A stretch of 64,000 nt of DNA from Nymphaea colorata (lineage: Eukaryota; Streptophyta; Magnoliopsida; Nymphaeales; Nymphaeaceae), in contig NC_045147.1 of the NCBI RefSeq assembly GCF_008831285.2, positions 15,354,854 through 15,418,853 on the forward strand. Direction: 5' to 3'. A model generated the notes under the pieces. It had not been told where the DNA came from, did no database searches, and saw only the letters and a program-made list of their open reading frames with translations. Each line of letters begins with the position of its first letter. The first letter of the stretch is position 1. A program made the position numbers and the translations under genes. This document shows positions 1 to 13,256 of this stretch, one piece after another.

Positions 1-582
1 ACTATAAACACTAGGACAAAGGAAAAGAGGGGGGCTTCGGCTCTCGCCCCCGCGGTAGATAACCCTCTCACTCACAAGGAAGTCGTTTCTAGCACAGGCC
101 TGCTTACAAACAGCGGTGCTATCATTTTTCCAAATATGTTTTGCACATAACCAAAAGATGGTCAAGCGTTTCTTCACTCCGGTTTCAAAACGCAGAGCGC
201 ACATCTAGGAAACTGATTTCCTCTGCCCTTCATCAGATACACACTTTCAAAATATGCTCACAAAGTCAAAGAGGAATATAATTTGGTGTCCAACATCAGG
301 GAGCAGAAGTAAAGAACCAATGCCCATAAGAATTAAACCACAACGCTTGTCCAACAGGCATACCAACTCCTTCAGTATCATATTTTACCAACACCGAACG
401 AAGCTCTAAAGTTCAAAGAACGAAGAAATTTGCCCTTACCCCAGGGATGGATTGTACCATGTTGTCATGAGATAATGGAGGCCAGAACCGTTCAAACGTT
501 GCCCACGAATTTCAACCGCTTGATGTGGAAATGTGACCCAGCACCTCGCGTAATGTTCTGGAAATTCTTCGTCGGACCACAC

Positions 583-642
583 GGCGCAGAGATAGAAGAG
601 ATTCTTGAATAAGGCGCAGAGATAGAAGAGATTCTTGAATAA
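583..642. repeat. 30-bp unit repeated twice in copy A
   Basis: The 30 bases starting GGCGCAGAGATAGAAGAG at 583 recur at once at 613. Copy B has a single unit at the matching place (near 7874). This is a small local duplication that arose in copy A, or was lost from B, after the large duplication. Confidence 0.85.
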
Positions 643-1306
643 GGTGGTAAAGTAACTGACAGCCAATACTTCTCTAGACCTTAGTAGCAGAAACAGGCAG
701 CTATATCCCTTACATACCCTCATATTAAGTATCTACCGAGTGCAAATTAACCACAAAAGTATTTCACCGAAACGGGATTAATGAGGAGCGAGGAGCAGCT
801 AAGATTTGCAAAAAATCAGTAAGGCACTGGGCACGAGCCTTGTTTCAGATAGAATTACGAACCCTCAGATTTTTTTATGGAAGCACCCTTTCATTTTGAA
901 ATATTTGGTATTTGAGTGACTGCTAATCATGTTTTGTAAAACATGTATGTGGATTCAGGTCACGTCAAAACATGGCATTGTCTACGAGAGGAACAAACGA
1001 AGATATACCTCCAAAGTAGATAACAAGAATTTTATATTACTATACTGACAATGCACACAAATTATGATTAGCACGAAGCAAGCTCTTTAATAAATCCAAC
1101 CAATAGGATCAGGAATAATCAACCCAAACGCAGAACATGGGCATCCGGATAGATAAAAATGAAAGAAAGTTTCCCGTATGATTCGGTCATGGAGAAAGAA
1201 TAATGGATATTGGGTTCTATTTAGATGAACAAAAAGAAATTAAGGACAGTCTTAAAACATGAATCAGTTCAAGTAAAACCCGTGACCAATTAAAACCCAT
1301 AAATCA

Positions 1307-1647
1307 ATTCAACCCATTGTCATAACAAACGTGTTTTATCCAGAAAAAAAAAAGCGTATAAAACGTGAAAAAAATGCATCTTAAAAAAGAAACACCAAAA
1401 AACAAAAACCACATATAATACTCATATCATATGTATTATACCCGTTTGTTGCCTTTTTTGTTTTTTATTAATTTTTATTTTTATAATTTTCAAGATTTAT
1501 TAAATGTTTTATATTTTTTTAAAATTCACCAAGATATTCTCGAAATACTTTGCCGTATTAAACCCAAAAAATTTCTTGTCATATTATACCTAAGAAATTT
1601 CTCACCATATAATACCCATACACGTTTTTTGTGACAATGATTCAACT
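1307..1647. mobile_element. MITE 1 of an 8-bp-TSD (hAT-like) family, inside copy A
   Basis: The element runs 1315-1639 (325 bp). Its ends are inverted repeats: CATTGTCATAACAAACGTG at the left, and the reverse complement of CATTGTCACAAAAAACGTG at the right. It is flanked by ATTCAACC (1307-1314) and ATTCAACT (1640-1647), an 8-bp target duplication with one mismatch. Copy B shows the empty site with one ATTCAACC (8553-8560). The interior is AT-rich and non-coding; open frames across it are chance. Eight-base duplications are typical of hAT elements, but no transposase is present to prove the superfamily. Related copies lie at 14681-14992 and 23397-23754. Confidence 0.88.
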
Positions 1648-3903
1648 TCCTGGACTCAAAGACAACAAAACAATATGTATAACATCAAGACTCCCTACAT
1701 ATTCAAGCGGTCAGACATTGTTAACAAGGAAATGTTCTTAGTATGTTGTCAGAAAGAAAAGCCACAGTCTCACGATCCTAAAACCTTATCAAAGACTCAC
1801 ATTATGATGGACATATTTTCTCACCAACTCACAAAAATGGCCATTAAAAATAGCTCTCGCGAATCCAGGAAGATACCATTAAAATTTGCAGCTCCATAAT
1901 CTTATTTATGAGAATAATGCGTCCTTATTCCTCCCATCGAATGATGGACCCAAGCCTTATACATAGATTTTCTCAGTTGCAAACAACCGATCCACCTCGT
2001 GGCTCGTACAAACCTGATATAGATTGCCTCCAAAAATTATGCACACAACTAAGGAATAAATCAAATAGTCTGAAGTTCAAGCAATTTGTTCAACTGTGCG
2101 TTATATCATCAGGAAAATCAGCTGATTCGGTAGACAGATATCTTCCACTGGTTTTATCGTCTCTTCTACTTCATTTTTGTCTGTTATTTTCTTAACAAAA
2201 TTTTCTTCATCCAAACTAAGTGTCATGATATGGTGACAGTGACATGTCTAGAGCAACAATAAATGAATTGTTCTATCTACAGAAAATTCTAGTCATCCAC
2301 TTAACAATCAGGTCTGAGTGCAAGCGAAGCCACACGGAAGTTAAGTTCCTTAGCAAGAAAAAGAAAGGACAAGCAAAGACTGTGTTCACACATTTAACCA
2401 CTACTTTGGGCTGACAGGTTTACATGTGATTATATCTCCCAATGCAACTGTGCAAACGCCAACCTCTAGTTATTTCACTTGACTGCTTAAGAAAATCTCA
2501 GGAACTCTACTTTTTAATTTTGGTCAACTTTCATGGGTCTGGCTTATCAGTTTTTGATATCTACGCCGTCAAAGGTACACAGAGATAGATACCTAGGCCA
2601 GACAAAGCTATGAAATATTAGTTGCCTGGGCTCACTGGTCCCAGGAAATATAGACCATGCCCATGCCCAGGCTCATGTGACCATGTCTAGCCTTAGGCAC
2701 ACCTAAACAGGTAGGCTTAAGCATTGGAACATAACAAAAATTGTCTGACACGTTCTCTTAAATGGATACCAAAATAGGGGTTTGGACACACACACTCTCT
2801 CTCTCTCTCTCCCTTGCATGAAAAAGAAGATCAAAGAAGATGGAGCTTAGCTTGTGTGAATAAGATAACTCATCCCCATTTTCTTTCATTTTTTTTTCTG
2901 CTTTCCCCTTTTCTGTTTCTCCCTTTCCCCTTTTCTTCTTCTTCTTGTGCTTGTTCTTTTTCTTCTTTTCCTTCTTCTTTCTTCCTTCTTTTCCCCTTTA
3001 ATCATCATCGTCATTATCTCCTTTCTTTGGATTTAATCATGATTTTTCTCAGTTATCTTTTCCCTTTTTCTTGATATTTGACAGAACCTAGTTCGGCATA
3101 AACAACCTATCAATCCAAGTACTTAAACGTCAAAAACAGATTTTACTTTGGCTTCACCAATGCATTTTAATTTTTAACGGTTTCATTTCTAATCCTAAAA
3201 GTAAACAGAACCATGAAAACGAAGTATTTATAATTGACACTAAAAACCTTGCGCCTACCATGATTTAAATCCAGCCCAGTAACAACCTTGCATCTACTAT
3301 AATTTAAATTCAGTTCATTGGTCATGAAACTGAGAATCCCAATCTAATTTTGCTTTTTAACTTTTTGATAACTTTTGGTCTATGAACCATACCAACAAGA
3401 TGAATACCTGCTAAAAGCGAGCTTTCAATGAAACCTTTGAAAGAAGGTAAATTTTCCCAGAATCATGAACTCAAGACAGAAACCTTGCAATCCAATTCTA
3501 ACCGCTCAAATGTTAAGACCATAGAAATTTAAATTTAGAACGAATCCTAAATGTGCATCTCCAGTTCCTTCGCATCATTCCCTCAATTTTGCATGTCGAT
3601 TTCTTTTCCAGTAAACTATAATTAAAACCTCGTCATGTTGAGCAACCAACATCAACAAATGAAAGAAACTCTAATTTTATAACGCGTGAAATAAAATAAT
3701 AATAGCAGCTTGAGCATAGGGCAAATAGAAAGAAACAATTTGAACATAGGCGATTTACATCGTCCAAGGATTTAGTCCACATCAGAATCAGGTCCACCAA
3801 ACACTAATGAGATCCGTAACACGAAAACAGAACCCTGAGAAAGAAAACTAAGATCGAACGACCAATTGTGCAATCAATGAAATACGAGACCCTACCGACG
3901 CGC

Positions 3904-4344
3904 TCAAGCGGTGAGGAGGACCGCACCTCCAGCATTCTTGATCTTCTTCTCAGCCAGCTTGGACACGAGCTTCGCTTTGACGACGATGGGCTGTGACTCG
4001 GGGAGGTTGCCTTTGCCGAGGACCTTGAAAAAGCCGAACTGGGTGACGTCTAGAAGCGGGGCGTTCTCGGACGAGCACTTCTCCTTGGCCTCCTGTGGGA
4101 GAAGGGACCAGAGCTTGTCGATGTTGACAACGGGGCAGTGGAACTTGTTCCTCAACTTGTGGAAGTACCGCATCCCGACCTTGCCGAAGTAACCCGGGTG
4201 GTACTTGTCGAAGAGGATCCGGTGGTGGTGAAGGCCTCCGGCGTTACCGCGCCCTCCCGGATGCTTCCTGTGCTTTCCGATCCGGCCATGCCCGGCGCTG
4301 ACGTGACCCCTCTTCTTCCTGTTCTTTCTGAACCTCGTCGTCAT
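3904..4344 (-). CDS. RPL27A: 60S ribosomal protein L27a (uL15), copy A
   Basis: Encodes a 146-residue cytosolic large-subunit ribosomal protein of the uL15 family, the usual length for plants. The basic N-terminus contains [20 protein letters not shown] at residues 14-33, the signature of this protein. The C-terminus ends AGGAVLLTA, as in known plant L27a. The coding region is uninterrupted, as expected for plant L27a genes. The start is the only sensible one: [14 protein letters not shown] is the conserved beginning. It differs from the copy at 10969-11409 at four bases, changing one residue (Leu64 here, Met64 there). Upstream, at 4425-4432 on the plus strand, lies AAACCCTA, the telo-box usual in promoters of plant translation genes. 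Nothing suggests a pseudogene. Confidence 0.98.
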   Translation of the reverse strand: MTTRFRKNRKKRGHVSAGHGRIGKHRKHPGGRGNAGGLHHHRILFDKYHPGYFGKVGMRYFHKLRNKFHCPVVNIDKLWSLLPQEAKEKCSSENAPLLDVTQFGFFKVLGKGNLPESQPIVVKAKLVSKLAEKKIKNAGGAVLLTA

Positions 4345-4424
4345 CTTCTTCGGCGAATCCCTCCGGCCACGAGAGAGACGAAGGGCGGCAAAGAAATAAC
4401 CCAGGAGGAGCTCGTTGGCGCCTT

Positions 4425-4432
4425 AAACCCTA
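4425..4432. promoter_or_regulatory. Telo-box upstream of L27a copy A
   Basis: AAACCCTA lies about 80 bases upstream of the start codon, with a second telomere-like TTTAGGG near 4453-4459. Telo-boxes are established elements of plant ribosomal protein promoters; use at this gene is inferred. The first box is kept in copy B (11490-11497). Confidence 0.55.
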
Positions 4433-5229
4433 TCATTCTTCCCGACCCGGCGTTTAGGGCTACAGCAAAAGGACATAATTACATAATGGTCCCCGATGGT
4501 CTTGCCAATTTTACTAAAACGCCATCTTCAGGAGTCGCCTTGGATGTTCGCCATCTGTGTCGGTAACTGGTAATCTTGCGGCGAAGAAGACAGATGAAAG
4601 ACTCTCTTAAGACACTCGGTCTTGTATAGAAAGTCTTAAGAACATTCATCTTACTAAGTTCACTAGATTGTGTTTGATAGCCTCAAATTTCACATCCATT
4701 GTTGATATAAAATCTATTTTATGTGAGACTCAAAGTGTAAACCATTACGTTTTTTTTTTTTTTTTTGAACCGGATAAGAGGGATCTGACTTTAAATCCTT
4801 GAATCTGAAATCCCTGATAATCTCAAAGCTCCTCAAGTCTCGGATCTGAAGTAAACAAATGTCCTCATAAAGTGGTGACAATATTTTTGAGGCATCCAAT
4901 CTTGTCCATGTGGTCCTCAATCAAACACAGTTAAACAAAGATGTTAAGGAAGGAAGAACCCCGCAAGGATTGATCATCTTATTCTCCATTTTAATTCAAG
5001 TGCCCATTTTATAAACAGCAATGTTTGTAGATATCCACATAAACGCCATATCAGTTTCCACCATGATATAGTGATTAGTTGATATATATTTATGGGCCTA
5101 TATAACCTTATAATTTTTGAATTAAAAAACTAACTCAAAATATTTTAAAGATCTAACAATGAAAACCAAACTTCAAATTAGTCATGGTTCAATACGCTCC
5201 GATACTAGCATTTGCAAATGGTCTAAAAT

Positions 5230-5395
5230 TGTTAAGTGGCATGCCTTTACATGTAAATTAAAAAAAAAAATCATTTTATATATACATATATTTTAAAAAA
5301 ACGATACTTTGGTTCCCGTCTAATTTTTGAAGCTATAATTCTGGCTTTCTCCTGAAAAAATCCTCGCTTCGGCCCTAGCTGTGGTAATTATGTTA
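5230..5395. repeat. Dispersed AT-rich repeat fragment (copy A)
   Basis: The sequence around TTTTTGAAGCTATAATTCTGG, followed by TCCTCGCTTCGGCCCTAGCT, resembles 12270-12395 (its duplicate) and 18545-18715. All three have a poly-A-rich stretch followed by a short block ending in a CTGGTTCCGCCA-like sequence. It looks like a degraded mobile element end of uncertain class. Confidence 0.35.
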
Positions 5396-6716
5396 TTAGT
5401 GTCTATCAAACCCTAGCCAGTTAAATTCTTATGTGTTAACATTAAATAGGAATATCGAGGATGAAGTTTAAGGTACAATAAACTGAATCTGATAAAAAAG
5501 ATTATAAATATAGTAAATTCTTTCTTATTATTGGCAATATTTTCAGTTTAGGAGGTGCTAATTGGTAATAGAAACATTGTGTTCTGCTTCCAAACACATT
5601 CACGAAACATTGCACCATCCTTTTGTCAACTAGGGACTGTTTGGCAACATATTGTTACTCGTGGAACATGGTAACAAATATTCCATTAATCCGCTTCATT
5701 TCTGGGGCATATTCATTGGATAGAAAACGATTTCCCTCCAGATCGATTGAAATCAGCAGATTCGAGCCGATACTGAGCGTTCAATTTAGTATAATTTAAA
5801 TCTCAATCTTGCTTTCGTTACTTGGATAAAGTTTTCCGGATCAATTTAATTAACTTTCTGCAACTGATCATGAGTTTCATCTACGCCAATCTTACTTTTT
5901 CAAAATCAAGGTGAATTTCATTCATTGTTTCGTTTCTTGTATCAATGGCTTGCTTTGATTGCTTCATACCCATCGCCCTTCTGTTTACTTTATTTGAAAT
6001 CTACCAATTTACATCTTTACAGGCAAACTCATGTTCATTTAGGTCTAGGCAAATGATGCCCTCCTGAATTCTTGTTTTGTTTGAAAATCATTGTTCATAA
6101 ATGATTTCTCTTTCCTTGATTATACATATGAGGCCCATCGATGAGCTTAGAGCCTTCATTAGCTAAGCAATATTAAGTCCAAAAGATCATCTCATGCGCA
6201 GGACATGAGATAACAGTTTATCCAGATGCATAATCAGCAAGCCATTAGAGAAAATTTTAAGAGATTTAAATGAGATAGTTTAGATAACAAAGATCCGCGT
6301 CACAGTGCTATGTACATATCTAAATGTATGTTCAAGGGTATCAACGTAGTTCCCTTCTGAAGTAGAGGATGATCCAATTCTCAACCCCTTGATGCATGAG
6401 TTCGGGGGAACCTAACACAAAATTTTGTGTTGACGCTCCAATTTCCCTTCCCTTGTTTGCAACCTTCAAATTAATATATGCATTCATGTCAATACCCATG
6501 ACTAAAATAATGACTAGTTATATCATAGTTACATTGAAAGAAAAAGGCCGGACTGGAGTACCAAAGAAATGAGAATTGAAGATTGCTAGAATGTGATTGA
6601 AACAAGGCTTTCTTGGTTTCATGACACAATGCAAATATATCCAATCATAAACCTTTCCAATCGAGCGCCGCTAGCGGCATAAAACCCTGATACTTGTACC
6701 TGCAACTCTAATGAGA

Positions 6717-6718
<2 letters not shown>

Positions 6719-6771
<53 letters not shown>
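6719..6771. repeat. (TA)n microsatellite
   Basis: An uninterrupted TA run of about 50 bases. The matching place in copy B holds a longer compound (CT)n(TA)n tract. Tyr-Ile repeat open frames across it are artefacts. Confidence 0.95.
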
Positions 6772-6773
<2 letters not shown>

Positions 6774-8631
6774 ATCTTGGTTTGAATAGAGAAACCTTCC
6801 GACTTCTCACAGCATTCTAAATCATGTGCACCTGATGCATTGTATCGAGCGGCTGTGATTGAATATGACCATTGAGTTCTGGTAAGTTGGTAACAATAGG
6901 GTTCATTCAATAACCAGTCGAATGCAGATTGATGGCTTCAATTATAGATCCAACTTTGTGTCCAAACTATAGTTAATTAAGCCGCAAGATAAATCCCGTT
7001 AAGAGCGAGATCGAAACCAAATCTGGATTGTTTATGTCCAGAAACCATATATGGATCCTAAACATAACTTGGGTTAGCTATGAGATTGGTGCAAAATTTT
7101 TATATGGGTAACTTTGTTAAACCCTACCATCTTCAAGTCAAACTTGAATATTGATGAAGCTCTCCTTCATTGGATCATTCAAAGTTGGTCCCAATTGAGA
7201 CTGAACTTATCAATGGATCGTGTATTTGCCGGATGCCCAAGTGTTCCCAACTTGAATCCTAGGGGCGTAGACACTAGGCCAAAGGAAAGAAGAGGGGCTT
7301 CGGCTTCGGCTCACCTCCGCGGTAGATAACCCTCTCACTCACACGGAAGTCATTTCTGGCACAGGCCCTGCTTACAAACGGTGCGATCTTTTTTCCAAAT
7401 ATGTTTTGCACATAATCAAAAGATGGTCAAGCGTTTCCTCACTCCGGTTTGAAAACTCAGAGCGCACATCTAGGAAAACTCAATCCCCCTGTCCTTCAAC
7501 TGATACACACTTTCAAAATATGCTCAAAACGTCAAAGAGGAATATTATTTGGTCTCCAACTTCAGGGAGCGGAAGTTAAACGCCATGGTTCCTCCCTGAC
7601 CTCAGGAGGTACACCCAACTTTGCCTCGCTCAAGAAGCGACGCCCATAAGAATTAAACCATGACGCTTGTTTAACAGGAAAACCAACCCCTTCAGCGTCA
7701 TATTTTACCAACACCGAACCAACTCTAAAGTTCAACAAAGAAGGCAGAAATTTGCCCTCAAACCAGGGATGGAATGTACCATGTTGTCATGAGATACTGG
7801 AGGCCAGGAACGTTCAAACGTTGCCCACGAAGTTCAACCCCTTGATGAGGAAATGTGACCCAGCACGACCACACGGCGCAGAGGTAGAAGAGATTCTTGA
7901 ATAAGGTGGTAAAGTACTATCTGACTGATAGCCAATATTTATCTAGACCTTAGTAGCAACCCTCATACTTAAGTATCTATGAGTGCAAATTAACCACAAA
8001 AGTATTTCACCGAACGGTATTAATGAGGAGCGAGGAGCAGCTAAGATTTGCCAAAAAATCAATAAGGCACTGGGCACGAACCTTGTTTCAGATAGAATTA
8101 CGAACCCTCAGATTTTTACGGAAGCACCCTTTCATTTTGAAATATTTGGTATTTGAGTGACTGCTAATCATGTTTTGTAAAACATGTATGTGGATTCAGG
8201 TCACGTCAAAACATGGCATTGTCAACGAGAGGAACAAACGAAGATATACCTCCGAAGTAGATAACAAGCATTTTAGATTACTATACTGACAATGAACACA
8301 AATTATAATTAACAAGAAGCAAGCTCTTTAATAAATCCAACCAATAGGATCAGGAATAATCAACCCAAATGCAGAACATGGGCATCCAAAAGATAAAAAA
8401 AGAAAGTCAGCTTCCAGTATAATTCGGTCATGGAAAAAGAATGATGGATATTGGGTTCTATTTAGATGAATAAAAAGAAAGAAAGGAATATTCAGTTTTA
8501 AAACATGAATCAGTTCAAGTAAAACCCGTGACCAATTAGAACCCGTAAATCAATTCAACCTCCTGGGCTCAAAGACAACAAAACACTATCATAATTCATA
8601 CCATGAAGAGTCCTTACATATTCAAGCATTC

Positions 8632-8922
8632 AACCGTTGTTTTTAGTGAGCAGATCTCCTTATAACTCCTCAGATCACGGAACAAATACCAACCATTGCT
8701 TTTAGCTAGCTAATTTCCTAAATACCCCTCAGACCTCAGGAAGAAATACCATTACAATTTTGAGATTTTTTGTTGTCTGAAGGTGGGATTCAGTGTTAAA
8801 AATACATTGGATGATTGGATTCTAAATGTCTTAATTATTTCTAATATGGTAACCAATACAGTGGAACCATGCCACTTCTAGTTTAAAATTCTAGTAACTT
8901 CAACATACTTTTATTTTACAGA
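8632..8922. other. Copy B-specific segment (about 290 bp)
   Basis: Flanking sequence aligns to 1690-1725 of copy A, where these roughly 290 bases are missing. The segment is AT-rich and non-coding. I saw no clear terminal repeats or target duplication, so I cannot tell an insertion here from a deletion in copy A. Confidence 0.6.
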
Positions 8923-10968
8923 CATTGTTAACAGTGACATGTTCTTAGTACGTTGTCAGAAAGAAAAGCCACATACCCAATCGAGCCTAAAACCTTATCA
9001 AAGGCTCACATTTATGACAGACCTATTTTCTCACCAACTTTCACACAATGGCCATTAGAAATAGCTCTCGGGAATCCGGGATGACACCATTAAAATTTGT
9101 AGCTCCATAATCTTATTTATGAGAATAATGCATCCTTATTCCTCCCATCGAACGATCGACCCAAGCTTTAAACATAGATGTCTCAGTTGCAACTAACCCA
9201 CCCACCTCGTGGCTCGTGCAAACCTGATATGGATTGTCTACAGAAATCATGCACACTACTAAGGAAGAAATCAGATAGTATGAAGATCAACCAATTTGTT
9301 CAACTGTGCGTTATATCATCAGGAAAATCAGCTGATTCGGTGGACAGAAGATATCTTCCACTGGCTTTATCGTCTCTTCTACTTCATTTTTGTCTGTTAT
9401 TTTCTTAACAAGATTTTCTTCATCCAAATTCCAAACTAAGTGTCATGATATGGTGACATGTCTAGAGCAACAATAAATGAATTGTTCTCAATACAAACAT
9501 ATATTTACAGAAAATTTCAGATATCCACTTAACAATCAAGTCTGAGTGCAAGCGAAGCCACACAAAATAAGTTCCTGAGCAAGAAAAAGAAAGGACAAGC
9601 AAAAACTTTCACACGTTTAACCCCTACTTTGGGCTGACAGGTTTACATGTGATTATATCTCCAAATGCAACTGTGCAAACGCCAACCTCTAGTTATTTCA
9701 CTTGACCACTTAACAAAATCTCAGTATCTCTACTTTTAATTTTGGTCAAGTTTCATGAGTCTGTGTTTATCAGTTTTTGATATCTACCGCGTCAAAGGCA
9801 CACAGAGATAGATACCTAGGATACACAAAGCTAAGAAATGTTAGTTGCCTCGGCTCACTGGTCCCAGGGAATATAGACCATGCCCATGAACAGGCTCATG
9901 TCTAGTCTTAGGCACACCTAAACAGCATGCTTAAGCATTAAGACATAACAGATATTGTCTGATACGTTCTCTTAAACGGATACCAAACTAAGAGTTTGGA
10001 CACACGGTCTCTCTCTTGCATGAAAAAGAAGAACAAAGAAGATGGAGCTTAGCTTGTGTGAATAAGATAACTCATCCCCTTGTTTCTTTCATTTTTTCTT
10101 CTGCATTCCCCTTTTCCGTTTCTCCCTTTCCCCTTTTCTTCTTCTTCTTGTGCTTGTTCTTTTTCTTCTTTTCCCCTTTCATTATCGACGTCATTATTTC
10201 CTTTCTTTGGATTTAATGATGAATTTTCTCAGTTATCATTTCCTTTTTCTTGATATTTGTCCAAGTACTTACAAGTCAGAACAGATTTTACTTTCGCTTC
10301 ACCAATGCAATTTAAACAGAACCATGAAAACGAAGAATGTATAATTGACGCTGAAAACCTAGCGCCTATCATGATTTAATGCCAGCCAATTGCTAACATT
10401 AATAACCTTGCATCTACCAAAATTTAACTTTTTGATAACTTTTGGTCTATGAACCATACCGACAAGATGAATACCTGCAAAAAGCGAACTTTAAATCACA
10501 CCTTTGAAAGAATGAAAATTCAGAATTATGAACTCAAGATAGAAACCCTGCAATCCAATTCTAACCGCTCGAATGTTAAGGCCAAGAAAATTTAAATTTA
10601 GCACGAATCCCAAATGTGCATCTCCAGTTCCATCACATCATTCGCTCAATTTTGCATGTCAATTTCTTTTCCAGTAAACCATAATTAAAACCACGTCATG
10701 TTGAGCAACCAACATCAACAAATGAAAGAAACTCTAATTTTATAACGGGTAAAATAAAATAATAATAGCAGCTTGAACATAGGGCAAAAAGAAGGACACA
10801 ATTTGAACATAGGCACGATTTACATCGTCCAAGGATTTAGTCCACATCAGAATCAGGTCCACCAAGCACTAATGAGATCCGTAACACGAAAACAGAACCC
10901 TGAGAAAGAAAACTAAGATCGAACGACCAATTGCGCAATCAATGAAATACGAGACCCTACCGACGCGC

Positions 10969-11409
10969 TCAAGCGGTGAGGAGGACCGCACCTCCAGCAT
11001 TCTTGATCTTCTTCTCAGCCAGCTTGGACACGAGCTTCGCTTTGACGACGATGGGCTGTGACTCGGGGAGGTTGCCTTTGCCGAGGACCTTGAAAAAGCC
11101 GAACTGGGTGACGTCTAGGAGCGGGGCGTTCTCGGACGAGCACTTCTCCTTGGCCTCCTGTGGGAGAAGGGACCAGAGCTTGTCGATGTTGACAACGGGG
11201 CAGTGGAACTTGTTCCTCATCTTGTGAAAGTACCGCATCCCGACCTTGCCGAAGTAACCCGGGTGGTACTTGTCGAAGAGGATCCGGTGGTGGTGAAGGC
11301 CTCCGGCGTTACCGCGCCCTCCGGGATGCTTCCTGTGCTTTCCGATCCGGCCATGCCCGGCGCTGACGTGACCCCTCTTCTTCCTGTTCTTTCTGAACCT
11401 CGTCGTCAT
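10969..11409 (-). CDS. RPL27A: 60S ribosomal protein L27a (uL15), copy B
   Basis: A second intact gene for the 146-residue large-subunit protein uL15, product of the tandem duplication. It is identical to copy A except for Met64 in place of Leu64; three further base changes are silent. All signature parts are present: the basic Gly/His-rich N-terminus at residues 14-33, the central [14 protein letters not shown], and the AGGAVLLTA end. The telo-box upstream (11490-11497) and about 1 kb of 5' flank are also retained, so the copy probably carries its own promoter. Intact frame and near-identity argue for a working gene. Selection, gene conversion or recency could each explain the low divergence. 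Confidence 0.97.
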   Translation of the reverse strand: MTTRFRKNRKKRGHVSAGHGRIGKHRKHPGGRGNAGGLHHHRILFDKYHPGYFGKVGMRYFHKMRNKFHCPVVNIDKLWSLLPQEAKEKCSSENAPLLDVTQFGFFKVLGKGNLPESQPIVVKAKLVSKLAEKKIKNAGGAVLLTA

Positions 11410-11489
11410 CTTCTTCGGCGAATCCCTCCGACCACGAGAGAGACGAAGGGCGGCTAAGAAATAACCCAGGAGGAGCTCGTTGGCGCCTT

Positions 11490-11497
11490 AAACCCTA
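11490..11497. promoter_or_regulatory. Telo-box upstream of L27a copy B
   Basis: AAACCCTA lies about 80 bases upstream of the start codon, at the same spacing as in copy A, and is followed by the same TTTAGGG at about 11518-11524. Confidence 0.55.
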
Positions 11498-13149
11498 TCA
11501 TTCTTCCCGATCTAGCGTTTAGGGCTACGGCAAAAGGACATAATTACAAAATGGTCCCCAACGGTCCTCCCTATTTTACTATAACGCCATTTTCAGGAGT
11601 CGTCTTGGGTGCTCGCCACGTGTGTCTGTAACTGGTAAAGACTGTCTTAAGACACTCGGTCTTGTATAGAAAGTCTTAAGAACATTCATCCTACTAATTT
11701 CATTACATTGTGTTTGATAGCCTCAAATTTCACATCCATTGTTGATATAAAATCTATTTTATGTGAGACACAAAGTGTAAAACCATTACGTAATTTTTTT
11801 TTTGGAATCGGACAAGAGGGATCTGACTTTAAATCGTTGAATCTAAAATCCCTGATGATCTTAAAGCTCCTTAAATCTCGGATCAGAAGTAAACAAAAGT
11901 CCCCATAGACAATGTTTTTGAGGCATCCAATCTTGTCGTCCATGTGGTGCTCAATCAAACACGGTTATACAAGGCTAAAACGAAGAGGTTACCAATGGAA
12001 GAACCTCGCATGGACTGAGAATCTTATTTTCCATTTTAATTCAAGTGCCCATTTTATAAACAGCAATGTCTGTAGATATCCATATAAACGCCATATCACT
12101 TTTCCTTAATGATACAGCGTATTGATTGATATATATTTATGGGCCTATATCACCTTATTTTTCAAAAAATTAAAAACCTAACTCAAAATATTGGAAATTG
12201 ATCTGACAATGAAAACAAAACTTCGGATTAGTCATGGTTCAATTTGCTCCGATACTAGCATTTACATGTAAATTAAAAAAAAAATCATTTTTTTATATAT
12301 AAAAATTTTAAACAAATGATATCTTGGCTCCTATCCAAATTTTGAAGCTATAATTCAAGCTGAAAAGTTTTTGGCTTCGATCCTAGCTGTGGCAATTATA
12401 TTATTAGTGTCTATTAAGCCCTAACCAATTAAATTCATATATGTTGACATTATATAGGAATATCGAGGATGAAGTTTAAGGTACAATAAACTGAATCTCA
12501 TAAAAAAGATTATAAAATATAGTAAAATTTTCTCATTATTGGCAATTTATAGTAGATTATGTGGTAATTAATTTATGGGGCATATTCATTGGATAGAAAT
12601 CCATTTAAATTGAGATCTACCGATTTACATTTGCTAGACTTAGCTAGATTGGATATGGAGATCATATATATTACGTGCTCTTTTATTTAGAGGAACTCTG
12701 ATCAATAGTAGGGAAAGCAGAAAAGCGAGTCGCTTTTCTTATTCCTCCAGGGAACAGCAAACTCCTCGTCGTCTCGTGTACGTAATTGATTTGTTTCTCA
12801 GCAAAGAACTCAACCAAACCTTTTCGTAAATAAAATGCTCCGATTTGGATTGGATTCAGCTTTTTATCAAGTCAGACTTGGCAGAATTTCTATGTAATCA
12901 AGTCGGATTTAAACTCGGTTTTGGATATGATTCTTTTAGGATTTGATTCTGACCCGAGTGGCATAGATCTCACCTTTATATACGATTATTCTGGATATGA
13001 TACACAGATCCAGAGAATTGGATTTAATTATGAGACTGCATGCATAATTTGATTGTTATGAGGTCTTGCTTAGTTTAGATAACAAAGATCTACCAATCTA
13101 AATGTATGTGATCTACCAATCACAGCGTATTATGAGACTTGTACCTGCA

Positions 13150-13256
<107 letters not shown>

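Larger units (their letters stand above)
8..7272. repeat. Tandem segmental duplication, copy A (about 7.3 kb)
   Basis: This segment is repeated head-to-tail directly downstream. Its first bases (ACACTAGG at 8-15) match 7270-7277, and its last bases (AGGGGCGTAGAC at 7261-7272) match the end of copy B at about 13765-13776. The match runs through intergenic DNA, the L27a gene and a TA microsatellite. Copy A carries three things copy B lacks: a 325-bp MITE at 1315-1639, a doubled 30-bp unit at 583-642, and about 0.5 kb of extra sequence around 5.56-6.69 kb. Only seven bases lie left of the presumed left edge, so that edge is tentative. Apart from L27a the segment holds no gene I recognise. Confidence 0.9.

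Noticed and set aside
3911-4566. Plus-strand frames over both L27a genes
   Set aside because: They are antisense readings of the ribosomal protein gene; the same holds for 10976-11457.
6619-6910. Open frames with long Tyr-Ile repeats
   Set aside because: They are translations of the TA microsatellite. The same applies to 13102-13353, 17051-17284 and 23903-24136.
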